From contig OY855903.1 of assembly GCA_963693305.1 (NCBI GenBank), forward strand, positions 30,268,598-30,332,597: a DNA stretch of 64,000 bases, read 5' to 3'. This DNA is from Meandrina meandrites (lineage: Eukaryota > Cnidaria > Anthozoa > Scleractinia > Meandrinidae). The translations under genes and the position numbers were made by a program. The number at the start of each line of letters is the position of its first letter. Positions within the stretch are counted from its first letter, which is position 1. Below the pieces are notes generated by a model. The model worked only from the letters and a program-made list of their open reading frames with translations. It was not told the origin of the DNA and did no database searches. Below, in pieces: positions 33,501-48,539 of this stretch.

Positions 33501-36500
33501 CATTTATATACCATCTGTTAAATTACCTCCCTGGTAGGGGGTCCTTGAAAATTCAATTTGGTCCTTGAATAGTCCTTGAAAAGTCCTGGAAAAATGGTTA
33601 CGATTTTTTGTACGAACCCTGACTTTATTTTGGCTCCAAGAAGCTAAATATGTTTAAAACACGAACAAAAACAGCGAATTGTGACCAAGAAACTTTGTGT
33701 TCATTCACATTTGTCATATTTTTGCACTGGAATGGAATTATTTTTGATATAACACCTTATTATAACAAAACTTTTGGTAAAATGTTTGGTGCTGCATTAT
33801 GTGAGATCATTCCATAACATAATTATTTATAGTTTCTCCGTCAAATGTGTTCCAACTATAGAAAAATAGTCCTTGAGACGTTAACGAGCTTGGAAATTGA
33901 AATATGATTTTACTGGAACTGATAAACTGCGTAATTAAAACAAAAATCGGTTTTGGCACAAAGATTATTACCTGTTAGTCCATGCTTTATGTACAAGGTT
34001 AAAGTGCATATGAAGTAAAAAATAATTACTGCTTATTTTTAAGGCTTTTCGAAATAAAGACGGATGGCGTTTTCCTTTTTGAAATATCTTCTTTCGTTAT
34101 GGACAAAATATCTCCATTTGCAGCACAATTCAAATACCATTTTTGAGGGCAAAATGGCTCAACTTTGAAGGCTTGTAAAATTGTTACTTTTACTGCCAGC
34201 CGTCTTAAACTTTGGAATCACGTATCTTACAACATAAATTGCAAGATAGCAATACTACAAAATGTAGGTTTCTACTTAACAATGCATGCTGTCATAAAAT
34301 GGAATGTATAAAAAATAAGTGGCTATGGTATTTTATACTAATATTGCTATTCATTTTAATTAGGCATGAAAAGAATATTGACAATGAAAAAGAAAGAATT
34401 ACAAAAGAGTTAGGAGAAGAGGAGATAGCTGCCAAGAAAGCAAAAGAAGAACAACTATGGGCTTCTTTCAAAAAAGACACTGGGACAATGCCACAGAAAT
34501 CATCTAAACCAGCTGCTTCGCAAATCGTAAGAAATGAACAAAAATCTACTCAAAGCATGGTAACATTTTGTATAGTATTTGAAACACCTCATTGTAATAT
34601 ATTTAATATATATTTGTGGTTTAAATTTATCTTTGGTTTAAAATTTTTCAAACCAGCTTGGTTTTGATTTTTCATTGTCCCATATTCATTATCATAACCT
34701 GAAACAAAGGGAAATAAAAATCAAACTGGTTTGAAAAATTTTAAACCAAAGATAAATTTAAACCACAACATATACATTTAGGCAAGCCTAAAAGCGGAGC
34801 TCCCGTTTGACCAAATAAGAAGCCACACAACATTTCTAAGCTTATACGGTGGCCAATATAGGTACAAAATGAATTTTAATCGCTCATGGTTAAACTTAAT
34901 ATCTTAAAAACCTCTCATGATTTCGTTGACGAAAGCGACGTCAATGTATTTCGTGGTTAACCCGTCTGAATTTCCCTGCCTGTAGTGACAGGTTCTAAAA
35001 TTGAAATTGACGAGTGCACTTTATTGGGTTCTTCACGTACACACGTAGGCGCAAAACAAATCTTAGTAAAACTTTTTACAACGTTTAGACTGTACACTAA
35101 TTTGTAATACACCTCCAGGACCTCTATGAGTTATTCAATGTAAAAAGAACCTTGACCTTGTTTTGATTACTACAAAACTGTCAGGGCAAGAAATTCAACT
35201 CAAGGCAAAAACAAAGTACGTACAAAAAAACAAAGTGAACTCGCTGCTAAACACAGTAAACTAAATGAACTCACGCCACGGCAAACTGAGAAAATCACGG
35301 CGGCAAAACAAACTCAAATTGATGATGCCGGTTATGATTGTCATTTTAAAGCAGTTTTTGTGTAAGAATTGTTGCAGTTTGTAATTTGGAAAGTGGTGCA
35401 CGCTAACTTAGAATAAGCTTACAATGTTGTTTTGACTGTTTTGAACCGTCTTCTTTTCGTTGCGGTTTGGTTGCATGATTTACTAATTCTGTTTTATCGT
35501 ACGCGTTGCTAAATACGTAAGAGAATTTTATGTACAGAACTGAATGAATTTTCTTCATTTCTGGTAAGTAACTGATATGCGGTAGGTTAAATCTGAACCC
35601 ACTCAGCCTAGCACAGGTAAATCGCAACAAAACCGGCGAATTCAACACACTCACTGATACGCAGTGATAAGAGAAACAAAACAAATGCAAGCGAGCCGAA
35701 ATCATGATTTTGATCCGTGAAGCTAAATAATTTGTTTTCAAGATCCCATAATGAACATCACAGTTAACTCCACTAACTAAAACAGAAAATAATTAGTCTA
35801 AACGAAATATTTACTAAACAAATGTGTCTGTATAAAATGTACAAACACGAACAGGCTTGAAAAATTTTTTACGGGAAGATCTGAAAGCCGACACAAGTTC
35901 AAATTCATTCATAAATTAAATATAATTCTCTCAATATAAAATTAGGCTTATGCCTAGTGCACACATTTACGTCTGTTACCTCATTATTGAAGAAGGCTTG
36001 TAAATTCTGCTGGGCAAAGCTTTCAAACCAGCCCAATAATATCGGAGACGAACACGGCAGCTTCGTTGCAAGCATAGTCCAACACCACCGACATATACAA
36101 TATGTGAATTATCAGCGAACGTCAATTTTTTTCTTTCTATCGGTGTAGCCTTTAACAGTCTTTTATCCTTCACTTCAGTGAACTTGATCGGCATTCAATT
36201 CACTTTTGTTTGAGCTCAATTCAGTGATATTCAGCCTTCCTCAGCCGCAGGTCGAACCCTGGACATCGCGCTCTTTTTGACTTGTTATCCAATATATCAT
36301 GTTCAAACCGGCAATTATTTCGGATCTTCCCGTTAACAGGTTGTCCTAAATCACTTGGCGTAAGTTTCCATGATGTAGATGAGTAAATAAAGCGAGAAAT
36401 ATTCACGAAGATCGATGTTCACCAGCAGCTTTCTTCGCGTCTTTCATTCAGCTTTAAAGGTGAACAGCGTACCAAAGATTTGCCGCCTTTTCATACAATC

Positions 36501-39500
36501 GCTTCGTTTATGTTGAAATGAAATGTCCAGTTCATTTATTTAACATAAAAAAAACTAATTAATTATTTCTAAAATAGATTTAGCCAAGCCTAAAAGCAGA
36601 GCTTGTCGGTTATTGACCTTGCCCTTAGTTTAAATCTGAATTTACGCGATGATAAAATTATCAGGCTAAGCTAAGTAAAACATAGGCACGCTAAGCGTGC
36701 AGGAGTTATTTTTTCAATTGATTGGGTGGCTTGCGGTAGAACTGGGTGTTAGTCCTGTTGGGATGGTTTATTTCATGGGTTGAGCTATTTGTGCATGGTG
36801 CATGTGCACGGTCCATCGTGCCGACTAAGAGCTACTTTTGGAAAAATAACTTAAAAACAATTTAAAAAGAAATAGTGCAAATGTTCTAAACATTAGGCCG
36901 CTTCCCTTGTAAATATGACTATGGTGTGCAACCGATCGATCGAACCGTACTGTTGAAAACAAAAAATACGTCAGTAATTTCTTCAAAAATAAACAGAAAA
37001 AAATATCTGGTAGTCACTTTTAAGGGTACCTTGATGTTTAACTATCCATCCCCTTTCATTCCAATCCGAAAGAAAACCGCTAAGTACATCAGAACATGGA
37101 TTGAAAATTGTTGACAACATTTACCCTGATTTACCGTAAACATGATCACAAAATCGCAAACACGCCCACTAAGAAAGCCAAATTGACCCAGAAATTGCAA
37201 AGGAAGGGCCAGATGGAACAAGAACAAAGTATTCTCGGGTTTCTGAAATGGCTACATTATTTTCATCATCAATATAAAACAGCCAGCAAGAACGAGTTTC
37301 TTTCGACAAACGCGAGAAACAAACAACTCTAGTAACCAGTGCATTTCGGCCAAACCACGTGACAATTTTGATTGGACTGGTACAATATTAATTTCGCAAC
37401 CGGAAGCAGAAACGTGCCCTAACTTGTGAGCATAACATCCTCAGTACCGATATTCCCACGGCCGTGCTAAAAATAGCTGTCGATGAAGTTGTGCAACGCG
37501 CTTGACTGCACACCCAAAAAGCTAGTTTTCTTTTCAGCCGTTGTTTTCTGCGTGACGAGCCCAAACAACGGCTGCAAAGGAGACTACCAAAAAGCTGGCT
37601 GTCTTTTTTATTTCTTTCAAGGGAATATTAAATACACTAAAAAGGTATTGCGTCAGCCATGGAATGCGCTGACGTTGAAGCTTTCACTTTCGCAACGTGA
37701 AAAACAAGATTATGTTCACTCTGCATGTTTATTTCGCCAGAAGCGACGGTCGTTAATTTGTTTGCAATTTTGCGACTATTTCTTGTCGGTTTAGCCAGTT
37801 GAAGTGAGTCTTTTGGCTGTTTTATCGAAGCGAGTTCAGAGATCTGAAGAAAATACTGAAAATAAATTAGGCCGACGTTAACACTTGCAAGCATTACGTC
37901 ATTGGTACGGAAATAACTGGATTGCACTGCCGTACTACTAAAGATAGCCATCTACAATCGGAGGCGAAGCTTGAAATGCGAGACTCGCACTACTATATAC
38001 TATACCTTCCTACGGCCCTCACTCGCGGTACAAATGATGATTTTCTCTTTCCGTGCCATCCAACTACGTTGTCACAACAGCTGAGGGGAAATTTAATATT
38101 TGCCGAGCAGACAAAACGTGCCCTTGTAACATCATCACATTATGAGCTTTTCAAACGATCGTACAATAAATAACTCATGACCGCTCATGTTAAGTCCTAC
38201 TATTTTTAAGCAGGAAACGTCGAACCTTCTCCTACCACATTCCAACCTCACGAAAATACCTATTATTTGGCAACTCTCGAACCCAAATAAACCCACATGC
38301 CTCAACCTATTACAACTACGTTATTCTTTGGTGGAAAAACCTTGATAGATTTATGGTCGCTCGTGTTATTACTTAGCCAAAGCTCCTACTAATGCTATAC
38401 TTTTAACCGAGAGAAAACAGTTTAAACACCGCACGGTTAGAATCTCAAAGATTTCTCGTTAAGTTTCTTTAACACTCGCCTTTACAAACAACCCACAGTA
38501 CGTCAGTTTGTTCTCATTTGGGGACCAAAACAAAACGTTGAGCAAACACACAACAATGACATTAAAAATGGAAGTCACAACATTTAATTTATTCTCAATA
38601 TACATATTTATTCTACTCAAAAACATAAATTTTAAATAAAGTGGTCAACAAATACCCATATCCTGTCGTCAACTGAACTAGTTGATTCCGTAAACCAAGA
38701 GAATCACCTTCACCACTATGAAATTTCCAAACACTTTTCAGTTTAAGAACCCACATTCAATGTTCTCACCCAAAGCTACATAAAAATCAAGAACTGGAAT
38801 AGAGACTTCAGACCAACACGGCCCAACAAGGTCGAATCTGTAGCAAAACAAAGATGGCCGTACCTTCAACCCAAAACAAATATTCGTAAAAACGATCCAT
38901 ATATACAAGCCGCAATTTGATTGGTCCTTGATAGAATCCCATATCTGATTGGTGTGAAATACATACATGAATGATCCACCCAACCATCCACCATCCACCC
39001 ACTTAATAGCCAAATACGTCTTCACGCCGACTAAGAGTTATTTTTTTGAAAAAAATAACTCAAAAATGAGTACTTGAGCCCGCGATCAATATGAAAACTA
39101 TAACCTGGTCAGCGGTCAACTTCCAAAAAAGACGTCACCTCGATTAGCTCCACGCCTGAGCCCGCGATATGGTCATGTGATACTGGTCAGGGGATACCTT
39201 GTTTTGACAGCTGTCAATTGACCATAACATGGAAGTTCAATATCAAAGATTTAACATTGTCACATTGTCCTGTGACTCCCCTCCCCCTCCCCCAGAGTCT
39301 GTACGGACGGACGCTCGGATGCTCGGACGCTCGTACGGTCACGTGACTACCAAATTTTCTCGGCTTGATGGTTTACCAAAATTTCTTACCCATGGTGCTC
39401 CGCTGGCGCGCTTCGCGCGCTGGAGCTCCGCTATTATTCAATTCTATGAGTGACCCCATGGTCAAATTCTAAAGCATTCTTGAGAAAGTTAATGTCAAAA

Positions 39501-42500
39501 CTCACAAAATTGCTTATTAAATGAGTTTTATTAATTTTGTTTTGAACTGACATGAAACATCCGTTTTAACCAAAATATGGATAACCTCAAATTCATTTTT
39601 CTCAATAAGGTTTCGATAGCTTTAAAGGTCCTCTGAACCATAATTATTCAAACTGTTACCGTGTTGTGAGTTCTTTTTGGTATCTTTATTTTTGCCTTTA
39701 TTGCATGAATGTTCAGAGAAAACCATCTTAACAACCTGTATTTCGTACCTTAAAAATTAATTTTGCTTTTGAATGCAAATTCAAGTGCTAGAAGTAATAG
39801 ATCAAAAACGAATGTGAGTTTTTCGTCAGGGGCTCCAAACACTGACAAAACGATGACAGCACGACACCAAAGGTGGGGTGCTTTTATTGTTTTGAGGTGT
39901 TTGGAATCCCTGATGAAAAACGAAGCACGAGTTTTTGAGCTGGCTTCTCAAATGCAACAACAGGAAATTATGCAGTGACATGTTTTGTGAAATGAAACAA
40001 TAAGAAATTATGCAGTGTCAATTTTTTCCCTTTTCTGTAATAATAATAATAATAATAATAATAATAGTAATAATAATAATAACTTTATTATCGTGTCAAA
40101 AGGAGTAGCTGAGGGGAAAAGTCCCCTCTACTAATTGTGGACACCTAACTAACCTTATTAAAACCATTCACTTACTATGAATACTACAAAAACATTTGTG
40201 GACACATGTATTAACTACAAATACATGTATATTAAAATTGTGTATCCTAAACTACTGATTGGGTCATCGACTCATGAATTATCAATGAGTTTTAGAAAAT
40301 ACTAGAAACTGTTATCAGCCACCTTTAATAACAAACTGAAAACAAATAAATAGAGGATAATACATGGTTTCGCGGAGATATGAAATTTATCTTCGAGTGT
40401 TCGAATCGATAGCTCACGAGTGAGCGCAGCGAACGAGTGAGATATCGGATTTGAACACATTGATTCCGAACATTTTCCGAGAATTTCCGAAGTTTTCCGA
40501 AGATTGCCAAAGATTGCGGAAGATTGCCGAGGAAGATCCGAAGATTTTTCGACTTAATATCGATTTACTTTGGCTCATTCAGCATTGGAACATGGCAAAC
40601 TCTGCAAGCTGATTGGTCAAAAATGATATCACACATGTGTGGATATCATTTTTATCCACACATGTGGGATACCATTTTTCTCGATTTGCTTCCACTCGCT
40701 ATACCACTGCAGTTTATATAATAAATTCAGGTAGTTGTAGACGAATGACTTGTCTTCAAAGTGTGCTATTGTAAGTTTAATATCCTGAGCATGGAGTGCA
40801 CATAATATTCAAGGCATACCTTGAACTTGAACTTTATTTTTGTTATTTAAATATTCTTACAAAATTGCTTGCCCCCTCCCCCCCCCCCCCCCCCTACTAG
40901 TAAAAAGGACTAATCGAGGAGGGGGCAAGGGTTAAAATGAAAAAAGGATTACACACTTTGTATAGAAGAGAAAAAGAGATATAAACAATTGATTGCTAAC
41001 TAATAATAAAATTAATGATTGAAAAAGAAAACTAACAATATAATAACACAAAAACTACAAGGTGATAACAAATAACTATATAATACAGGCTATATTAATT
41101 TTATAAAATGTTTTATCAGTTTCGAGACTTCAATATAGTCATCTTCACAGTTTAAAACATCAAGGAGTAGTTTGTCAGTTTTATTTTGAAATTCAGATTT
41201 GTTCAGTGATTTTAGTGATTTGCCGGATTGAATTCCAGATTGATACGCCAATTCTCGTAAAAGATTTTTTCACTTTTTCTGTTCTTGAAGTTTTTAGAGC
41301 AAAGCACTCATTATACATGTAGTTATGTATTGTTTTGGTAAATTGATTAAGAAGGTTTATTGGAGCAACTTGTGCGTGGATATCATACATCACATAACAT
41401 AGTTGCTGGAAAAAGTAAAAATGATATATTGGAAGACAATTAGATTTAATAATAATAGGGGAATTGCATGTTCTCGGGCCCTACGGAAGAAGATTAAATG
41501 CAATGCACATTTTTGTAAGATTAGCAATTGATTTAAATGTGTTTTTACACAATAGCCCCATGCAGATATACCATAATTTAAGTTAACTCAGTTATTAAAG
41601 TATGATTATAGATACTAAGCAGTCTCAGTTTGGCAATAATTCCAACTGATTAACTAATTTTATGAGTTGACAGATAAAATAAATGTGATTCTTTCATGAG
41701 AGGTCTGAATCAGTCATTATTCTGAGATATTTGACAAAGTCTTTCATTTCAAGGATTGTTTGGGTGCTTGACATAGGGTTGAAAATTTTAATTTGGGGAA
41801 TTAAAGGAATAATCTTTTGACAAGGACGAAAAATAACGTAGTTAGATTTTTTTATATTTAATGTCAGCTTATTGGTTTTGTGCCATTCACAAACATTGGC
41901 AAGCTCTAAATTAACTTTTGATTGAAGTGTACGCAAGTCATTATTTGCATAAATTATACTTGTATCGTCTGCAAACAAAAAAAATGAAATCCCAAGAACA
42001 TTTATAAATGTTGTTAATATACAATAGGAATAAGAGGCAGCCAAGAACTGAGCCTTGGGGTACTCCACAGAGACCTTTCTTTTCCTTAGATATATGATAA
42101 TAGATTTCAATTGATTCCCTGCGATCTGTTAGATATGATTTTAACCTAGCCTGCGACGCAGATGTAATCTAACCCCAGTTAGTAACGTCTGCGAAGCAGC
42201 GCCGAGATCCGTGTTCTGGACCCCCGACGGACTCAACGAATTATCGGAAGTGCGTTTCGAATTTCCTTTCAACTTGACATTACCATTCCCGAATCCTGCT
42301 GTGTGTCCATTGTATGGTTACAAGACTTCGTAACAATGTTTGTGACATTTGTTGTCTTTCGACCTGTTCGCTTATCACTTGTTTCTGAAGGGAACTATAT
42401 ACTGTATTATTATGAGACAATGCAAGTTAAAAAGAGCCGAAAAACGTTGGTCTTATCAACTCTAGTTAGTGTCTAGAGGTACGGTTTCGAGTTTGACACC

Positions 42501-43249
42501 TCAAGCTCTGTAATAATTTGCCAAATGTTTCCCTAGTGCGGCTTGTATTGGCTCCTTATATTTGCAAGATATGCTTTAAGCTCTCGCAATGTTTGTTCTG
42601 AAAGAACAAGGTCTGAAATATTCCACGAAAATTTTGTTGTGATGCCGAGTCCGGCTGTTTAATTGTTGCAAGATGTGTTGCTTGGTTTAACGGATGACAT
42701 ATTACCATATTAGTAATCTTTTCCACCAAATGGTTTAGTTCAGGCAAGACCATTGTTTCGATCATCCATATAACTGCTTGAAAGGCTTATTTTCTTTTCT
42801 TTGCTAACCGCGGCCATTGTCACGATTTACACGTTCGCTTTCTGCTCGCTTTCTCCCCTTTCTGTTCACTTCCGATGCAAATAAACTCCAGGGAAATGCC
42901 TATCGGAGCAAAATACGACTCATCGAACAATGGCTTTTTTTAACAAGCCAATCATGGCGCGTACTCAAATCCTGGTACACAGTTGGGGGCTCAGAACAAG
43001 AATTTCGGCGCTGATTCGCAGACGGACTTAACCAAGGGTTTAGTTTCGTCTGCGGCGCAGGCTAATTTTAACCAAGTATTTACTAACCCTCATGTCATCA
43101 TTTTCAAGTTTAGCTAAAAGAGTGCTGTGGTTAACAGTGTCAAATGCCTTTTTAAGGTCAATAAAAATACCACATGTATACTGTTATGTGTAGTGTCTAT
43201 ACTATCCATACTGTTATGTATAGTATTAACAATGTCTAGTACTGCATGG

Positions 43250-43282
<33 letters not shown>

Positions 43283-46200
43283 TTTAACGAGGGTGACACG
43301 TAATAGCTAACTAACTAATAAATTTGTGGCCCTCTTAAATACACTAAAAGTTAAAATCTATTATAAGCAATTATCTTAATTTAAATCTAGTTAAAACCTA
43401 ATTAAAAATCTAAATGTAAGTTGAAAATTTAAAAGCTAAGCTACAATGTTAATACTAAAAATTATCACTAAAATATCATATCAATTTTGTAAGTTATGGA
43501 GGCAGACTATCCTATAATTTCCCGTAAAACACTTTTATAACACAACTCCTCAAAAGACAAGCAAGCATTTTGCTTTTGCTTATGTTGTGTATAAATAAAG
43601 CATTTTGTTGTTGTTGTTTTCCATTTAGCCTTCAAGCTCCAGCAAGAAAGTGTCCATCACAAAAACTTATGATTTTGCTGGTGAATCTGTCATGTAAGTA
43701 TTTCATCAATCATGAAGTTAGTTTCAGATGCTTTATTTAGGGGTGCAGGGATGGCACAGTGGTGAGAACCCTTGCTTGCCCACCAATGTGGTCCAGCTTC
43801 AATTCCCAGCATGGTGTCAAATGTAGTCTAGTTAGCTAGTCTGAGGGATTTTCTCTGGTTTTCCTCCCTCCACAAAAACCAACACTTCTAAAATTCTGAT
43901 TTGATTGGAAATTGCAGAACCACAGGTTTGTCAGTTGCAAAACTGTATTTGCAACCCTCATGAAAGGTCAAATGAACCAAAATTTCGAATGTTTTTTTTT
44001 CAGGCCAACTTGTTGATTAAGAACCAAATAAACATACTCCGAAGTTTCAAAGTAATTGGACTTTGCAAAACAGAGAAATTTCAAATTGAAAAGTGCATAT
44101 TTTTGGCATTCATAATCGTAGAGCGCTCGGGAAAATTGTCGGAAAATGTTCGGACCTAAAAATTGTGATGTCATTATTGGTGTGCTGAGAAATTGCAGAA
44201 ATTCAAAGTCTTTCAGTGATGAAGCTCATGTTAGAATGGAACATCATGGTGTTTTGTGCAGCACAAAACTGATTAAATAATTTCAGTTGAAAGTAAGTTT
44301 CCAGCAAATTCAAAGCTCAGGAAACAATGGCTTTTGAAAATGAAAAGAAAAGAATTTTAGCCAGACAAGAACTCTCGCATTTGTGTGGTTCATTTTACCG
44401 AAGACTTCTTCAGAGAAAATCTTGTGATACGTAGGTTTTTGGGTTCTAATTTCAAGCCGCTAAGACTCCACCTCAAAGAGAATGCTGTGACAACTATTTC
44501 TTTTTGTTCTGAAAAGGAATCACGAGGAAGAATGCTCAAAGCAAAGCACAAAGACCCCCCTGTCCGTTCAGCTTTTGCTTAGCAAAGGAAGTTAGAAGTA
44601 AGCATTTTGCGCCTTCCTTATTCTACCTAGTAGAGCTAGATAGAGTATTTTAGTTTGTTGGTTTGGCTGGTAATGATCAAGCATTGGAATTTGAAATCAT
44701 TAGTTCAATATCCTTGCTAAACAACTTGCTTCCATCATGTGTACATGCTTTTTGACGCGTACAAAATTAAGCTTCAATGACTGTATTTATGTTGGGTAAA
44801 CAACTGTTAATTTCGAGCACTAAACAACATGTACCTGCTTAAAAAAATATGGACCAAAAACAGCTAATACAAACAGAGCTCACAGTGTCCATGGGGACAG
44901 TGTGTAAACCCTCTGTATTTATTTCATCACTCTGAATTTTCCTTCAGCTGAAAACGACACAAATTTATTCATTGAAAGTTTTACCCTGAGTGATGCTTTG
45001 CGGTTTTGAATTTCAAGTTAAATTTTTGTGTACAAATATATTTTTATGTTTTGTATGACTCGCGAGTATGAAAAAGAAAACAGTGAATTCAATCTTAGCT
45101 TTTGGCCGCATCCTTGGATAACTTCGCGGTGCATACCTATCGATCCGGATTGCAAGCCTCATACGTCCTGATTATAATTGCGTGCAAATCCAAAAAAACT
45201 GCATTTCACTTGGGGCATATAACAAAACTAATTGTTCTATACCAAGCTGAGCAGACTGATGATTCTTATACGCCATTCAGTGTTTGAAAACCTCATATAT
45301 CGTACAATGCTTACAATTTTACTCAGTGCTTTAATAACTATTAATCTTTGAGACTGGATTCCAATATCAGTAAAAAATATAACTACAATGTTTAAAAAAA
45401 GACTTAGATCCTTTTAGAATTACTTGAATTACTCAGACTGACTCAAACTCTCAAACTTTTTTTATTATTCGCTGTTTAACTGACGATCATGTCTTCGATC
45501 GCAAAGCCGTAAAAAAAATTGTTATGTCACAAAATTCAAAGCTCGATCCATTCCTTCCATTCCAGTGCGCGGTCATTTTGAAAACGTTTTCGTGAAATCT
45601 TCATAGTTTTTGCTATAGTTCGCACTTAAAGGCTCAGAAAGCAAAATTTCTTGTTCTTAAGTTTACTTAACAATGAATTCTTCTAGCATTTGGTTGCTTT
45701 AAAATCGCTAAAGAAAGAATGTTGAAATTTTAGTTCATTTGACCTTTAAACAAAGTCGATTTTTGGGGGGCAACCTTTTCACCACAATTCAGAATAACCC
45801 ATTACCATGAAATTATGAGTATGATTACTCTCTAAATTGTACAACATCAGGTCCAATTACTAATTTATCATATCAGTAACAAAATTTGAGATTAGGAAGT
45901 CATTGAGAAAAGTCAAAGAAGTGCTCAATTGGTTTTACAAACAGTAGGAAAACAGCAAGAAAGAACTTATTTAAGTGCATGTGATTGATGCTTGAATGGT
46001 GTAGTTGTTCAATTACAGGTGTTCAATTACAAGAAGTTGTAAATGGATCCTGGTAATTGGGCAGCCAATGTGATCGCGCCCCAAACAGTGTTTTCCAGTG
46101 TTTACAAGCTAAGGGCAAGATGTTACCCTTCAGAAGGGTAAATCCCAAATTGTCAATGTTGACATCCTTATGCTTTTGAATGTGGAGAATTGCCAGGGAG

Positions 46201-48505
46201 GAAAACCTCTCTGCACTCTAAGTGCTGTGAAGAGGGGTTTTAAATCTCTTCATGCTCCTAGAACTGCTCTCAGCAGAGCAAGTTGACAGGATACGGGAGC
46301 AGAGTGTGGAACATGGCCACAAATATTATAATTGTTGTACAAAATATAAAATGACTGGGTTTTGAACTTCCATCTTCCAACTAAATATGGTTTGGAAAGC
46401 TTTCATTCTATATTTCATAAATGATACCATGAAATTGCAACAAGAGAAACTCTGTCAAACCAGCCAATTTCATTATAAAAGAGGCTTTTTGCCAAATATA
46501 AAAGTATATTTTTAGATTTCTGTAGGTAGGCACGTGCGCATATGCGTACGTGCATAATAATTATTATATGGTCACTATGCCCCAGTGGCTAGCTATTGTA
46601 GTTGTTTTCTTAAAAACATATATTAAAAAAGATTTTTCATTCATTTTCAGAGTAACAAAGACTGTGGATGTAGATTCCACTGAAGCCAAGAAAATGAAGA
46701 ACGAAGAAACAAAGACAAGTGAAGCTGCCACTAAGCAGTTGCCGAGCTCTGTGGGGTAAAGACACAAACCTGCAATTACCTTTGGCAAATAATGTATAAT
46801 TTAGCAAAGCTAGAAAGAACAATTTAAGCTACATGGAGATGTAGCTTAGCCCTTTCTCTTTAACATTATCTAAAAAGAGAGAGTGATTTGATACTCTTCG
46901 AAGTCCTAACTGGTGGGGCAATAAACTCCAAAGATAATGGGCAGTTTTGGAATTGACTGACACATAACCTCATTCCACACACTCTCTTGAATTGTTTTTC
47001 AGGTTCAAACCATGTACCTAACATTGATCATTGATCACTGAAAAGATCATTTGATTCATGAAAACATTGCCGTTATTTGCTTAAATCTCAGGTTAAGGTT
47101 CAGCTCAATGTGTGGGTGGTTGTTTTGAAAATTATCTGGGAAGGCAATCTTTGCCAAAGTACACTGTAATGGTCACATCAGACCAAGGTTTGATTTTTTA
47201 CTGTTTTCTTGGTAACAATAAAAGTTACAGTTTTCAGGGTTTTCAAAATGAAAAAAAGTATCAGGAGGAAATTGGAAAATAGCCGGAGCACCAATGCGCC
47301 GCACTAGCGGTGCTGGGCGGCAAAGCCGCCCCATGGGGAGGGTGCGGGAGGGGGTTTCCCCCTCCTGCAGGGGGGGTATGGGGGGCCTCCCCCAGAAAAA
47401 ATTGAAACTAGGCATGCTCTGAGGTGCATTCTGGTGCATTTTCAGGACCAAAAAGTTATTTTTTAGGTCGTTGTACACTTTATTATAACCTAGAGTTTTT
47501 TTGAAAATTATGTTTACTCATACATATTACAACGCTTTTCCTGTGTTACATATTACATCCGAATAAAAATTGACCTCTTTCCCTCATCAGTACTTCATTG
47601 ACCTGTTATAACATGAATCAACTTTTGAAATTTATTTTTGCAGTCAGAGTTTTCCTACTTATTGAAAATAAAGATGAACAGTTTCATGACCAACGCGTTA
47701 AAGAAACCAAGCATAGTTATTTCGGCCTCACGTAATGACCTCGCGAATACAAAATTTGAGTAAAAGGCGGAGATTTAATTTTAGTTTTTAGCGCTACATA
47801 CAAGCTCCGTAAATAATGCATTGTTGCGTCGGGCGCCGGTTACTTTTGAAAACCCTGCAGTTTTGGGGTGGAACTGTTGCTTTAGGGTACACCAAAATGA
47901 CTGATGGTTTGACTGCTGGTAATACTGTATCTGTTTGGTGATAGTCCATACATTTGTTACACTCCAAGCACTTTTTGTGAAAAGGAAAAAAATGTCTAAA
48001 TGATTTGTGTGATTTATGAAGTACTTTTGTTAGAATTATGACTAGGCATGGATTACTGGGATCTTTGTGACCTAAAATTAGGTGTTTTTACTTTTTTTAG
48101 GCTCAAGAGACATGGAGGACTTAGCAGTGTTCTTGGTCAAATAAGCAAAAAAACAAAGATGAGCACACTAGTAAGTAAAATAAATTGACCAATTTGTTTA
48201 ATAAAATAATTATGAGAATTTGTGCAGATAGAGCGATTTTCTTTAACCCCTGAAACAGCATAAAACCATTAGTGCGTAATAGCAAAAATAAACAAAACAA
48301 AACAATGGAATTAGTGTGTAATACTATCTAAAAGTTTAGTTACTATTTCATGAGTTAAGTAAACCCACTCTGATGTAATGTATATGAAATGATTCATATA
48401 TGAACTGCGGATATATATGAAGGTGATATGTGATCTTCACACATTAGGACCTCGCTCCCAATGTGTGGCTTCATAGCTCAGTTGGTAGAGCATCGCACCG
48501 GTATC

Positions 48506-48539
<34 letters not shown>

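Noticed and set aside
35403..35741. 112-aa minus-strand frame as a gene
   Set aside because: No recognisable domain, no splice or start context, and it lies in a repeat-rich part of a CFDP1 intron.
48467..48538. Functional tRNA-Thr gene
   Set aside because: Poor anticodon stem, C instead of U at position 33, and a decayed copy elsewhere with the same flank indicate a repeat-borne tRNA-like head.
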